Source: Paracoccus sp041927875
GTDB taxonomy: Bacteria > Pseudomonadota > Alphaproteobacteria > Rhodobacterales > Rhodobacteraceae
NCBI RefSeq assembly: GCF_041927875.1
Contig: NZ_JBHFHN010000005.1
Length of the DNA stretch: 64,000 nt
Strand: one strand, 5' to 3'
Numbering within the stretch: position 1 is the stretch's first letter; every line of letters begins with the position of its first letter. Below the pieces are notes generated by a model. That model did not search any database. It saw only the letters and a program-made list of their open reading frames with translations, and was not told where the DNA came from. The position numbers and the translations under genes were made by a program. Of the stretch, positions 41,436 through 54,283 are shown piece by piece.

Positions 41436-42878
41436 ATGGCCACGCAAAAGATGCTGAAATTCGTCGCCACCCCCCGGCAGATGCCGGAAAAGCGTGCGGC
41501 CAGTGAACGCGCAGATGATTTCCATGAGATTTACCGACAGTTCGCAGCCCAGAAGGCCGAGGAACAGGCCAGCCGGTGCAGCCAATGCGGCGTGCCCTAT
41601 TGCCAGAACCACTGCCCGCTGCACAACAACATCCCCGACTGGCTGCGCCTGACCGCCGAGGGCCGCCTGCGCGAGGCCTATGAGATCAGCCAGGCCACCA
41701 ACACCTTCCCCGAGATCTGCGGCCGCATCTGCCCGCAGGACCGCCTGTGCGAGGGCAATTGCGTCATCGAACAGTCAGGCCATGGCACCGTCACCATCGG
41801 CGCGATCGAGAAATACATCACCGACACCGCCTGGGAAAACGGCTGGGTCAAGCCGGTCACCCCCGCCATCGAACGCGCCGAAAGCGTCGGCATCATCGGT
41901 GCCGGTCCGGGCGGTCTGGCCGCCGCCGAGGCGCTGCGCCGCGCCGGTGTGCAGGTCACGATCTATGACCGCTACGACCGCGCGGGCGGGCTGCTGACCT
42001 ATGGCATCCCCGGCTTCAAGCTGGAAAAGGACGTGGTGATGGACCGCGTGTCGCAGCTTGAACAATCGGGCGTGCAATTCGTGCTGAACTGCAATGTCGG
42101 CACCGATATCAGCTTTGACGCGATCCGTGGCAAACACGATGCGGTGCTGATCGCCACCGGCGTCTACAAGACCCGCGATCTGGATGGGCCGGGCGCAGGC
42201 CGCAACGGCATCGTGCGCGCCATCGATTATCTGACCGCCAGCAACCGCAAGAGCTTTGGCGATGACGTGCCGGATTTCGACAGCGGCGAATTGAACGCGG
42301 CGGGCAAGCGGGTGGTGGTCATCGGCGGCGGCGACACCGCGATGGACTGCGTGCGCACCGCCGTTCGGCAGGGCGCGGAATCGGTCAAATGCCTGTATCG
42401 GCGTGACCGCGCCAACATGCCCGGCTCGCAGCGCGAGGTGCAGAACGCCGAGGAGGAGGGCGTCGATTTCGTCTGGCTGACCCTGCCCGCCGGGTTCGAC
42501 GGCACCGATGCCGATGCGCCCGTGGCCAGCGTGCGCGTGCAGAAGATGCGCCTGGGTGCGCCCGATGTCAGCGGTCGTCAGGCCCCCGAACTGATCGAGG
42601 GTGCGGATTACGACGAAGGTGCCGATCTGGTCATCAAGGCCCTGGGGTTCGAGCCCGAGGACGTGCCGACCCTGTGGGGCGTGCCGGAACTGGCCGTCAC
42701 CCGCTGGGGCACGATCAAGGCCGACCGCCACCACGCGACCAGCCTTGAGGGCGTCTATGCCGTGGGCGACATCGTGCGCGGCGCCAGCCTGGTGGTCTGG
42801 GCGATCCGCGACGGGCGCGAGGCTGCGGCGGCGATGCTGACCTATCTGGGCGGCGCGCAGGCGGTGGCGGCCGAATAA
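41436..42878 (+). CDS. gltD: Glutamate synthase (NADPH) small subunit
   Basis: 480 aa from the ATG at 41436 (GGAAGGCG upstream). The N-terminal iron-sulphur region has CSQCGVPYCQNHCP and CGRICPQDRLCEGNC. The FAD motif GAGPGGLAAAEALRRAG and the NADPH motif GGGDTAMDCVRTAVRQG follow. It passes electrons from NADPH to the large subunit for glutamate formation from glutamine and 2-oxoglutarate. The large subunit is 1.6 kb downstream after two small genes. Confidence 0.95.
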   Translation: MATQKMLKFVATPRQMPEKRAASERADDFHEIYRQFAAQKAEEQASRCSQCGVPYCQNHCPLHNNIPDWLRLTAEGRLREAYEISQATNTFPEICGRICPQDRLCEGNCVIEQSGHGTVTIGAIEKYITDTAWENGWVKPVTPAIERAESVGIIGAGPGGLAAAEALRRAGVQVTIYDRYDRAGGLLTYGIPGFKLEKDVVMDRVSQLEQSGVQFVLNCNVGTDISFDAIRGKHDAVLIATGVYKTRDLDGPGAGRNGIVRAIDYLTASNRKSFGDDVPDFDSGELNAAGKRVVVIGGGDTAMDCVRTAVRQGAESVKCLYRRDRANMPGSQREVQNAEEEGVDFVWLTLPAGFDGTDADAPVASVRVQKMRLGAPDVSGRQAPELIEGADYDEGADLVIKALGFEPEDVPTLWGVPELAVTRWGTIKADRHHATSLEGVYAVGDIVRGASLVVWAIRDGREAAAAMLTYLGGAQAVAAE

Positions 42879-42912
42879 GCTGTGCTGCGGCCGTATGATC
42901 GCCGTCATGTCT

Positions 42913-42941
42913 GCGTATCTCTGGCGTATCTTTTGCGTATC
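42913..42941 (+). promoter_or_regulatory. Three GCGTATC direct repeats at 11-bp spacing
   Basis: GCGTATC occurs at 42913-42919, 42924-42930 and 42935-42941, i.e. 7-bp repeats separated by 4 bp. This is the architecture bound in tandem by PhoB/OmpR-family response regulators. It lies 91 bp before the gene at 43032. Confidence 0.6.
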
Positions 42942-42991
42942 ACGCCAGCGAACGCAGGCAGCGATCCGGGCGCAACACCCGTAGGTTAATC

Positions 42992-43008
42992 GGTCAGCCT
43001 TGCTGACC
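42992..43008 (+). promoter_or_regulatory. Second GTCAGC-N3-GCTGAC palindrome
   Basis: GGTCAGC-CTT-GCTGACC, 24 bp before the gene start at 43032. Its core differs by one base from the palindrome upstream of gltD at 41357, and no T-run follows. Confidence 0.5.
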
Positions 43009-43031
43009 CGAAGCGTGACGAAAGGATGAAG

Positions 43032-43733
43032 ATGCGGATCGCACTGACCCTTCCCCTTTTGACCGTCCTGACCCTGCCGGTGGCGGCGGGCGCGGCCGGC
43101 TTTACCCCGCCCGAAGGCTGCACGCTGGACCTGACCATGCAGGGACGGGGCTGCGTCGTCGCCAATTACTATCGCTGCGACGGCGACGCGCCGGGTGATC
43201 GCCACAGCGCATTTGCCGACCGCGAGGGCGTGTTCTACGTCAGCCGCATCGACACCGAAACCCGCTGGATGGAAAGCTACAGCCCCGTCACCGGCGTGAC
43301 CGAGCGGCTGGTGCCGGACGCCCATTCCCATGCCAGCTTCAGCCGCCTGCTGGCCACCGGCCGCGACGATTTTGACTTCGCCGTGGTCGGCAGCAACGGC
43401 GAGTTGCGGCGCTATCGCGGCCATGACCAACTGACCGGCGAAACCCGCGTCATCGACGGCGAACCGCTGGAAGTGACCAGCTTTGCCATCGACGTGATGG
43501 ACGGCGACGGCAACATCCTGTCCAGCCGCAGGGGCCAGCAATTCATCCACCGCGCCGAACGGCTGTTCTTTGGCGGCCGCGACACCACCACCACGCCGGG
43601 CCAGCCCGATGTGCAATCGGTCGAAGATCCGGTCAGCTTTGCCCGCCCCGGCCAGCCCGGCTTCGGCGATGCCAAGCCGCAATATGACTGCGATCTGCTG
43701 ATGACGGGCGCGCCCATCGGCGGTGCCGGATGA
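43032..43733 (+). CDS. Secreted hypothetical protein
   Basis: 233 aa from the ATG at 43032; an in-frame ATG two codons earlier is too close to the AAAGG ribosome site. A signal peptide ends near AGA (about residue 20). The mature part has four cysteines (GCTLDLTMQGRGC, YRC and a late YDCDLLM) that could form two disulfides, and is rich in charged residues with no membrane segment. I do not recognise a named family. The stop overlaps the start of the next gene (ATGA). It is preceded by two regulatory-looking elements. Confidence 0.75.
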   Translation: MRIALTLPLLTVLTLPVAAGAAGFTPPEGCTLDLTMQGRGCVVANYYRCDGDAPGDRHSAFADREGVFYVSRIDTETRWMESYSPVTGVTERLVPDAHSHASFSRLLATGRDDFDFAVVGSNGELRRYRGHDQLTGETRVIDGEPLEVTSFAIDVMDGDGNILSSRRGQQFIHRAERLFFGGRDTTTTPGQPDVQSVEDPVSFARPGQPGFGDAKPQYDCDLLMTGAPIGGAG

Positions 43734-44509
43734 CCGAGGCGCTGACCGACCTGCCCACCGAAGCGCCGCTGTTCGCGCGCTATCTGCCGGGGCTGACCCG
43801 GCGGCTGGTGGTGGCGTTTTCCGGCGTCGGCACGCCGCAGGATCCGGTCCCCGCGCCCGAGTTCTTTTACAGCGCCAGCGACGGCGGGCAAAACCATGTG
43901 CTGTTCGTGGCCGATGCCAGCCGTAGCTGGCTGACCGCGCCGGGCCTGGCCGAGCGGATCGTCGATCTGATCCGCGACATGGCGGCACGCATCAGCGCCG
44001 AATCGATCCTGCTTTTGGGCAATTCGATGGGTGCCTTCATGGCGCTGAACCTGGGGGCGCTGATGCGCCCGGACTTCATCCTGGGCTTTGTGCCGCAGGT
44101 CTCGGCCGATCCGGCGCGCGTGCCCGAGGAGCGCCGCTGGATGCGCTATCGCAGCCAGATCAGCGACTGGTCGGCCTGCCCCGAAGTGCCCGACCTGCGT
44201 GAGCGCGGCATCAAGGTGGTGATCCTGCACGGCAATCAGCCCGAGGAGGCCTGGCACTGGCGGCGCTTCCCTGCCGCGGGCGGGACGGTCTTTCAGTTCA
44301 TCTATCCGCGCGCGGGCCACGGGCTTGCCGGAATCCTGAAATCGCGCGGGCAATTGCGCCCGATGGTCCGCGCCGCCGCCGCAGGCCGCCTGGCCCGCGT
44401 GCGCGACATTGCCCGCGCCGCCGGTGGCGTGCCGCGCGGCTGGTATGAGACGCACCACCCGGTGCCCCACAGTAACCCCGGCGCGGCCGCGCCGGTGCAG
44501 GAGGCTTGA
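43730..44509 (+). CDS. Alpha/beta hydrolase fold protein
   Basis: 259 aa. The nucleophile elbow GNSMGAF carries the likely catalytic serine, an acid probably lies near KVVILHGNQPEE, and the late YPRAGHGLAG supplies the histidine. No signal peptide, so cytoplasmic. It is coupled to the preceding secreted protein gene and ends 2 bp before the gltB start codon. Substrate unknown; location between gltD and gltB may only reflect operon reshuffling. Confidence 0.7.
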   Translation: MTEALTDLPTEAPLFARYLPGLTRRLVVAFSGVGTPQDPVPAPEFFYSASDGGQNHVLFVADASRSWLTAPGLAERIVDLIRDMAARISAESILLLGNSMGAFMALNLGALMRPDFILGFVPQVSADPARVPEERRWMRYRSQISDWSACPEVPDLRERGIKVVILHGNQPEEAWHWRRFPAAGGTVFQFIYPRAGHGLAGILKSRGQLRPMVRAAAAGRLARVRDIARAAGGVPRGWYETHHPVPHSNPGAAAPVQEA

Positions 44510-44511
44510 AG

Positions 44512-49050
<4,539 letters not shown>

Positions 49051-49074
49051 GGGCCCAACCGGCAGGTCGCCGCC

Positions 49075-49112
49075 GATCAGGGAAAGTCACCGCGACGTGA
49101 CTTTCCCTGATC
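49075..49112 (+). terminator. Long perfect hairpin after gltB
   Basis: GATCAGGGAAAGTCAC and GTGACTTTCCCTGATC form a perfect 16-bp stem with a 6-nt loop, 24 bp after gltB. No T-run follows. Very stable; terminator or mRNA-protecting hairpin. Confidence 0.6.
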
Positions 49113-49159
49113 TCGGTCTTGCGTCAGGCTGCGCGCATCTGACCGGAAAGGATACCGTC

Positions 49160-49492
49160 ATGACCCGACTGACCCTGATCGCCGCGCTGGCCATCGCCGC
49201 GCCGATGACCGCCATGGCCGCCGACAGCGTAGACAACACCAAATATGCCTGCGACGGCAACAAGGTGCTGGATGTTGTGTTCCTGAACACCGAGGCCGGC
49301 AATTCCTATGCCGTCATTCACGACATGGATGAGCTGATCGCGATGAAGCAGGTGGTGACCGCATCCGGCGCCAGCTATGAGCCGGTCAGCCCCGATTACA
49401 AGTATCGCCTGGACACCGACGGGTCCGAGGCCACGCTGACGGCCATCACCGAGGGCAAGGAAGACGTTCTTTACGCCAATTGCAAAGGCTGA
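49160..49492 (+). CDS. MliC-family C-type lysozyme inhibitor-like protein
   Basis: 110 aa from the ATG at 49160 (GGAAAGGA upstream). A signal peptide ends near MAA (about residue 22), with no lipobox, so a soluble periplasmic form. The MliC/PliC pattern is visible: YACDGNKVLDVVFLN, AVIHDMDELIAMKQVVTASGASYE in order, and a late YANC; two cysteines would make the conserved disulfide. Family members block host or rival c-type lysozyme. An intrinsic terminator follows. Confidence 0.75.
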   Translation: MTRLTLIAALAIAAPMTAMAADSVDNTKYACDGNKVLDVVFLNTEAGNSYAVIHDMDELIAMKQVVTASGASYEPVSPDYKYRLDTDGSEATLTAITEGKEDVLYANCKG

Positions 49493-49511
49493 TCCGGCCT
49501 TTGACTTGGCG

Positions 49512-49541
49512 AACGGGCGCGGCGCAGGCTGCGCCCGTTTT
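49512..49541 (+). terminator. Intrinsic terminator after the MliC-like gene
   Basis: AACGGGCGC and GCGCCCGTT form a 9-bp stem that runs into TTTT. Confidence 0.75.
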
Positions 49542-49608
49542 GCTGTCGGAACCGTGGCCGCGCCACGGGCGTTGTGGTTCAAACCCTGCATCCTGCCGGA
49601 GAGCCGCC

Positions 49609-50181
49609 ATGTCTGATCTGATCGCCATCGCCTTTGACGACGAAGCCACCGCCTTCCAGATGCGCGACGAACTGATCGCGCTGCAAAAGGAATACCTGCT
49701 GGAGATGGAGGATGTCGTGGTCGTCACCCGCCCCGAGGGTGAGGTGAAGCTGCATCAGGCCGTCAACACCACCGCCATGGGTGCGGTCGGCGGCACCGTC
49801 TGGGGCGCGCTGATCGGGCTGATCTTCCTGAACCCGATCCTGGGCGCTGCGGTCGGCGCCGGGGCGGGCGCGCTGTCGGGCTATGCCACTGACATCGGCA
49901 TCAATGACGACTTCATGCGTGAGGCCGGCCAAAGCCTGCAACCCGGTGGCGGCGCGGTGTTCGTGCTGCTGCGCAAGATGACCGCCGACCGCGTGCTGGA
50001 CCGCTTTGAATCGCTGCACAAGCGCGGGCGGGTGCTGAAAACCTCGCTGTCGGGCGATGATGAGGCCAAGCTGCGCGCCGCCTTCGACCATGTCGCGGGC
50101 GAGCAACTGGCGACTGGCGATCACCCGCTGGTCGGGGCCAGCGTGCTGAACGCGCATCGCGGCCCGCAAAGCGAAGGCTGA
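49609..50181 (+). CDS. DUF1269 family membrane protein
   Basis: 190 aa from the ATG at 49609 (CCGGAGAGCCGCC upstream). N-terminal ALKY-like region (LIAIAFDDEATAFQMRDELIALQKE in order), followed by one glycine/alanine-rich hydrophobic stretch (about 55-90) and a soluble C-terminal region ending in AAFDH. Members of DUF1269 are predicted inner-membrane proteins often induced by stress; no function is proven. Confidence 0.8.
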   Translation: MSDLIAIAFDDEATAFQMRDELIALQKEYLLEMEDVVVVTRPEGEVKLHQAVNTTAMGAVGGTVWGALIGLIFLNPILGAAVGAGAGALSGYATDIGINDDFMREAGQSLQPGGGAVFVLLRKMTADRVLDRFESLHKRGRVLKTSLSGDDEAKLRAAFDHVAGEQLATGDHPLVGASVLNAHRGPQSEG

Positions 50182-50194
50182 GGCGCGCGCTTCC

Positions 50195-50223
50195 TTGACC
50201 CGCGCGGGCGGTCGTGGCTTATC
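50195..50223 (+). promoter_or_regulatory. Putative mtgA promoter giving a near-leaderless transcript
   Basis: TTGACC (50195-50200), a 17-bp spacer and CTTATC (50218-50223). The mtgA ATG begins 7 nt after the -10 box, where transcription would start. Confidence 0.4.
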
Positions 50224-50229
50224 GGGGCC

Positions 50230-50943
50230 ATGGCCCGCCCGCGCGTTCACGAACCCGAACCCAAGACCCCGCTGACCCTGCGCGCGTTGCGGATGCTGCG
50301 GCGGATGGTGCTGTGGGCCTTGGCGCTGATCGTCGGGCTGGTGCTTTTGTTTTCCATCATCAACCCGCCGACCACACACACGATCCTGACCGATCCGGCC
50401 GCCACCCATGACCGCGACTGGGTGGCCTTGGCCGACATCGCGCCGGTGATGGCGCGGTCGGTCGTGGCCGCCGAGGACGCCAATTTCTGCGCCCATTGGG
50501 GCTTTGACATGGCCGAGATCCGCAAGGTCATCGCCTCCGGCTCCAGCCGGGGGGCGTCCACGCTGACGCAGCAGGTGGCCAAGAACGTGTTCCTGTGGCA
50601 GGACCGAAGCTGGCCCCGCAAGGCGCTGGAGGCCGGGCTGACGCCGCTGATCGAAGCCACCTGGTCCAAGCGCCGCATCCTTGAGGTCTATCTGAACGTG
50701 GCCGAGTTCGGCCCCGGCATCTATGGCATCGACGTGGCCGCGCGCGAATTGTTCGGGACGACGCCCGACCGGCTGAGCGCGGTGCAGGCGGCGCGGCTGG
50801 CGGCGGTGCTGCCCAACCCCAAGGATCGCAACGCCGCCCGCCCCGATGCCAGCCTGCGCCGCCGCGCCGCGCAGATCCTGGATGGCGCGGCGACGATTGC
50901 CGCCGATGGCCGCGACCGCTGTTTCCGGCCGCTCGGGAACTGA
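50230..50943 (+). CDS. mtgA: Monofunctional peptidoglycan glycosyltransferase MtgA
   Basis: 237 aa. One N-terminal membrane anchor (about 26-44). The GT51 catalytic domain has E82 in VAAEDANFCAHWGFD, then GASTLTQQVAKN, KRRILEVYLN and the closing RLAAVLPNP motif. No transpeptidase domain. It polymerises lipid II into glycan strands. The ATG has only a GGGG stretch upstream and may be leaderless. Confidence 0.95.
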   Translation: MARPRVHEPEPKTPLTLRALRMLRRMVLWALALIVGLVLLFSIINPPTTHTILTDPAATHDRDWVALADIAPVMARSVVAAEDANFCAHWGFDMAEIRKVIASGSSRGASTLTQQVAKNVFLWQDRSWPRKALEAGLTPLIEATWSKRRILEVYLNVAEFGPGIYGIDVAARELFGTTPDRLSAVQAARLAAVLPNPKDRNAARPDASLRRRAAQILDGAATIAADGRDRCFRPLGN

Positions 50944-50950
50944 CGGGGGA

Positions 50951-50980
50951 TTGACGTGGCCGCGCGCGGCTGGCGATGCT
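50951..50980 (+). promoter_or_regulatory. Possible promoter of the FAH-family gene
   Basis: TTGACG (50951-50956) and GATGCT (50975-50980) with an 18-bp spacer, 23 bp before the ATG at 51004. Confidence 0.35.
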
Positions 50981-51003
50981 GGCGCGCGATCAGGGGGGAT
51001 GGG

Positions 51004-51861
51004 ATGCGGCTGTTGCGCTTTGGCCCGGTGGGGCAGGAACGACCGGGGATGCTGGATGCGGATGGCCGCATCCGCGATCTGTCCGGGCAGATCGACGATC
51101 TGGCGGGCGATGCGCTGCGGCCCGACAGTCTGGCGCGGCTGGCAGCGCTGGACCCGGACAGCCTACCGCTGGTGCCGGGCGATCCGCGCATCGGGCCATG
51201 CGTGGGCCGCGTCGGCAAGTTCATCGGCATCGGCCTGAACTATGCCGACCACGCCGCCGAGACCGGCGCGGCAATCCCGTCGGAACCCGTGGTTTTCGCG
51301 AAATGGACCAGTTCGATCTGCGGGCCGAATGACGACATCCGGCTTCCGCCCGGATCGGTGAAAACCGACTGGGAGGTGGAGCTGGGCGTGGTCATCGGCG
51401 CCCCGACGATGGGCCGCGCGATCCCCGAGCAGGCGGCGCTGGATCACGTCGCGGGCTATTGCGTGGTCAATGACATCAGCGAACGCGAATGGCAGATGGA
51501 GCGCGGCGGAAGCTGGGACAAGGGCAAGGGCTTCGACACCTTCGGCCCCATCGGTCCCTGGCTGGTGACGCCCGATCAGGCGGGCGATGTGGGCCAATTG
51601 GGGCTGTGGCTGTCGGTCGACGGCCAGATCCGCCAACAGGGCAGCACCGCCACGATGATCTTTGGCGTGGCGCAGATCATCGCCTATCTGTCGCGCTGCA
51701 TGTCGCTGCAACCGGGCGACGTGATCACCACCGGCACCCCGCCCGGCGTCGGGCTGGGCCAGCGTCCGCCGGTGTTCCTGCGCGCCGGTCAGGTGATGCG
51801 GCTGGGCGTGCAGGGCCTGGGCGAGCAGGTGCAGCGCGTGGTGGATCAGCCCAGCGGTTGA
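51004..51861 (+). CDS. Fumarylacetoacetate hydrolase family protein
   Basis: 285 aa from the ATG at 51004 (AGGGGGGATGGG upstream). The C-terminal FAH domain carries the metal-binding region DWEVELGVVIG, GYCVVNDISEREWQ and SLQPGDVITTGTPPGVG. The N-terminal part (MRLLRFGPVGQERPGML) is typical of the group including ureidoglycolate lyase-like and 2-hydroxyhepta-diene-dioate isomerase-like enzymes. The exact C-C bond cleaved or isomerised cannot be told. Its 3' end overlaps the convergent sensor kinase gene by 16 bp. Confidence 0.88.
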   Translation: MRLLRFGPVGQERPGMLDADGRIRDLSGQIDDLAGDALRPDSLARLAALDPDSLPLVPGDPRIGPCVGRVGKFIGIGLNYADHAAETGAAIPSEPVVFAKWTSSICGPNDDIRLPPGSVKTDWEVELGVVIGAPTMGRAIPEQAALDHVAGYCVVNDISEREWQMERGGSWDKGKGFDTFGPIGPWLVTPDQAGDVGQLGLWLSVDGQIRQQGSTATMIFGVAQIIAYLSRCMSLQPGDVITTGTPPGVGLGQRPPVFLRAGQVMRLGVQGLGEQVQRVVDQPSG

Positions 51862-53336
51862 CGCCCGCGCCGGATCGTCATCCGCGCCAGCATCCCGGTG
51901 CTGTTGCTGTCAAAGGACAGCGCGCCGCCGTGCTGGGCGGCGATGGTGGCGACGATGGCCAGGCCCAGACCGCTGCCCGGCTGGCTGCCCGCATTGCCGC
52001 CGCGCGCATAGCGCGCCGACAGATCGGCCAAAGCCTCGGGCGTCAGGTCGCCGCCTTCGTCCTGCACGCAGATGCTGGCCTGGGTCGAGTCCGCCTCGAT
52101 CCAGACCGTCGCCCGCCGCCCGTATTTCAGCGCATTGTCGATCAGGTTGGTCGCGGCGCGGCGCAGCGCCAGGGGGCGGCCCGTCACCAGCACCGGCAGC
52201 GTATCACCGCGCATCCGGGTTCCGCCGCGCGCCGGGGCAAAGACCGAACCGCTGTCATCCAGCCGCAGCGCGGGCGCCGCCCCCAGGGCGACGGGCTGGC
52301 CGGTGTCCTGATAATCGGCGGCGACGGCCTCGATCAGGGCGGTCAGCGACAGGGCGCGGGGCGGCTCGGTCTCGATCTCGGCGCGGGAATAGGCCAGCAT
52401 CGCGGCGATCATCCCCGAGATTTCGTCCAGATCGCGGTCGAACCGGTCGCGCAGCGCCGGATCACCGATCAGCGCCGCGCGCAGCCGCAGCCGGGTGGCG
52501 GGGGTGCCAAGGTCGTGGCTGATGCCCGACAGGATTTCCGCGCGCCGCGCCAGTTGCGCGCGTTCATCCGCCAGATGGGCGTTGACGATCTGCGCCAGCT
52601 CACGCAGTTCGGCCGGGCCATCGACGGCCACCCGGTCCGGCCCGCCCAGCCAGGCGCGGTCGCGCAGGCTGGCGGCCAGGCTGGCAAAGCGCCCGCTGAT
52701 CGTCGCGATCCGCCCCAACAGCGCCGCCAGCACCAAGGCGGCGGCGATGGCCGCGATCAGCCGGGGGTCGCGTGGCTGGGCGGCGCAGGACCAGACCTGC
52801 GGCCCGTCGATCCGGTGCCACTGGCCGCCCGCATCGCGCCCGACCAGCGTGGCATCGCTGCACAGGCCCGCGACCATCGCCAGCACCTCGCCCAGCTTGT
52901 CCGGGCCGGTCTGGCCGGGCGGGCTGGGCAGCCGCGCGACCGGATAGGCCAGCCGCGGCGACAGGATTGCCAGGGGGAAGGGCGGCGGCAGGCCGGGGCC
53001 ATCGGGGCGCAGGTTCGGCGCCTGATCCAGCCCGCTTTGCGGCGCGCCGCGCACCGTCAGAAAGGTGACGAACACCGGGTTCGGCGCAAAGGACAGCCGC
53101 GCGAAATCCCCCGCATCGGCCAGGCCTGCATCGGCACCCGACAGCGCCTGCACGGCCAGCCCCTGCGGCGCAGGCGTGCCATGCGCCAGCCCGCCATAAA
53201 GCGCCGCCCCCGCCAGCCGGGCGGCGGTCATGTGCCGGTCCCAGGCCAACCGCGTGCCCAGCCAGATCACGCCCAGGGCCAGCCCCAGACCAAAGGCCGC
53301 CAGCACCCACAGCGTTGCCAGGCTGCGCAACCTCAC
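51846..53336 (-). CDS. Sensor histidine kinase, partner of the adjacent response regulator
   Basis: 496 aa from a GTG at 53336, 10 bp after the regulator stop, with a GAGG site; an upstream ATG at 53369 overlapping the regulator is an alternative. Two membrane segments (about 8-26 and 192-209) bracket a proline-rich periplasmic sensor domain of about 165 residues. HAMP-like region, then the phospho-acceptor H274 in GISHDLGTPATRLRLR, and an ATPase domain with NLIDNALKYG and GSGLGLAIV. With the response regulator it lies divergent from glucose import genes, the arrangement of GtrS-GltR in Pseudomonas. The signal is inferred to be a sugar or sugar acid. Confidence 0.87.
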   Translation of the reverse strand: MRLRSLATLWVLAAFGLGLALGVIWLGTRLAWDRHMTAARLAGAALYGGLAHGTPAPQGLAVQALSGADAGLADAGDFARLSFAPNPVFVTFLTVRGAPQSGLDQAPNLRPDGPGLPPPFPLAILSPRLAYPVARLPSPPGQTGPDKLGEVLAMVAGLCSDATLVGRDAGGQWHRIDGPQVWSCAAQPRDPRLIAAIAAALVLAALLGRIATISGRFASLAASLRDRAWLGGPDRVAVDGPAELRELAQIVNAHLADERAQLARRAEILSGISHDLGTPATRLRLRAALIGDPALRDRFDRDLDEISGMIAAMLAYSRAEIETEPPRALSLTALIEAVAADYQDTGQPVALGAAPALRLDDSGSVFAPARGGTRMRGDTLPVLVTGRPLALRRAATNLIDNALKYGRRATVWIEADSTQASICVQDEGGDLTPEALADLSARYARGGNAGSQPGSGLGLAIVATIAAQHGGALSFDSNSTGMLARMTIRRGRQPLG

Positions 53337-53346
53337 CTTTGCGGCC

Positions 53347-54075
53347 TCATTCGTCCAGCCGCTGAACATCGGTGGCCAGCACATAGCCAACCCCGCGTTC
53401 GGTGCGCAAAAGATGCGGGTCTTTCGGGTTGCGTTCGATCTTGGACCTGAGCCGCCCCACCAGCACGTCGATGGCCCGCCCCGATGCGTCGGCCTCATCC
53501 CCCGTCATGTCCAGCGCATGTGCGATTTCATCGCGGGTCAGCGGCACATGCGGATTGGCCAGCAGCACCTTCAAAAGCCCCAGTTCGCGCCGCGACAGGG
53601 TGACCTGATAGCCGCCCGGCGCGGTCACCTCGGCGGTCTTGCCATCCAGCCGCCAGCCGGCAAAGCCAAAGCTGGCGGTCTGACGGCGATAGGCCAGCGA
53701 GGGCGTGCGCCGCGCCCGCCGCAGCACCGCCCGCACCCGCGCCAGCAGCAGATCGGGGTTGAAAGGCTTGGTGATGTAGTCATCGGCCCCGACCGCATAG
53801 CCCGCCATCCGCTGCGGATCGGCCGACAGCGCCGAGATCATGATGATCGGCAGGTCGTGGTCGTCGCGCAGGCGGCGGCAGATCGCCAGCCCGTTTTCAT
53901 CCGCCAGCATCACATCCAGCAGGATCAGATCGACCCGCCCCTGCGCCAGTGCCGCGTCGATCTGTGCGCCGGTGGCGGAGCCTTGGGCGAAAAAGCCGTT
54001 CTGGCGCAGGTATTGCACCAGCATGTCGCGCATGTCGGCGTCGTCATCGACGACAAGAATATGGGTGATGCTCAT
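53347..54075 (-). CDS. OmpR-family response regulator (GltR-like position)
   Basis: 242 aa from the ATG at 54075. The receiver domain has acidic D10-D12 (VVDDDADM), phospho-acceptor D54 in LILLDVML, and K at ADDYITKPF. The C-terminal winged helix ends in TERGVGYVLATD. The kinase gene follows 10 bp later. It is divergent from the gtsABCD-like genes, and two CGTAACA repeats lie between; the regulator probably controls both directions. Confidence 0.92.
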   Translation of the reverse strand: MSITHILVVDDDADMRDMLVQYLRQNGFFAQGSATGAQIDAALAQGRVDLILLDVMLADENGLAICRRLRDDHDLPIIMISALSADPQRMAGYAVGADDYITKPFNPDLLLARVRAVLRRARRTPSLAYRRQTASFGFAGWRLDGKTAEVTAPGGYQVTLSRRELGLLKVLLANPHVPLTRDEIAHALDMTGDEADASGRAIDVLVGRLRSKIERNPKDPHLLRTERGVGYVLATDVQRLDE

Positions 54076-54136
54076 GCCCCGGTGCCCCTTTGGTTCCTTG
54101 TGAAGCGGCGCGGGACGCGGGGTCAAGGCCGGGCAT

Positions 54137-54169
54137 CGTAACAAAGCGTAACAGAAAGGCGCATATTCT
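54137..54169 (+). promoter_or_regulatory. CGTAACA direct repeats and -10 box before the glucose transporter
   Basis: CGTAACA at 54137-54143 and 54147-54153 (10-bp spacing), followed after 10 bp by TATTCT (54164-54169). This resembles a PhoB-type activated promoter in which tandem regulator sites replace the -35 box. Confidence 0.55.
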
Positions 54170-54283
54170 GGGCATGGCCGCCATGTGCCGCGCACAAGGC
54201 TGTTGAAAGCGGGTGGCCGACCGATGTTAGCTTATGCACCGCTGCGCCAAAGCGACCGGCGCGGCCCATCTGGGAGGATGACG

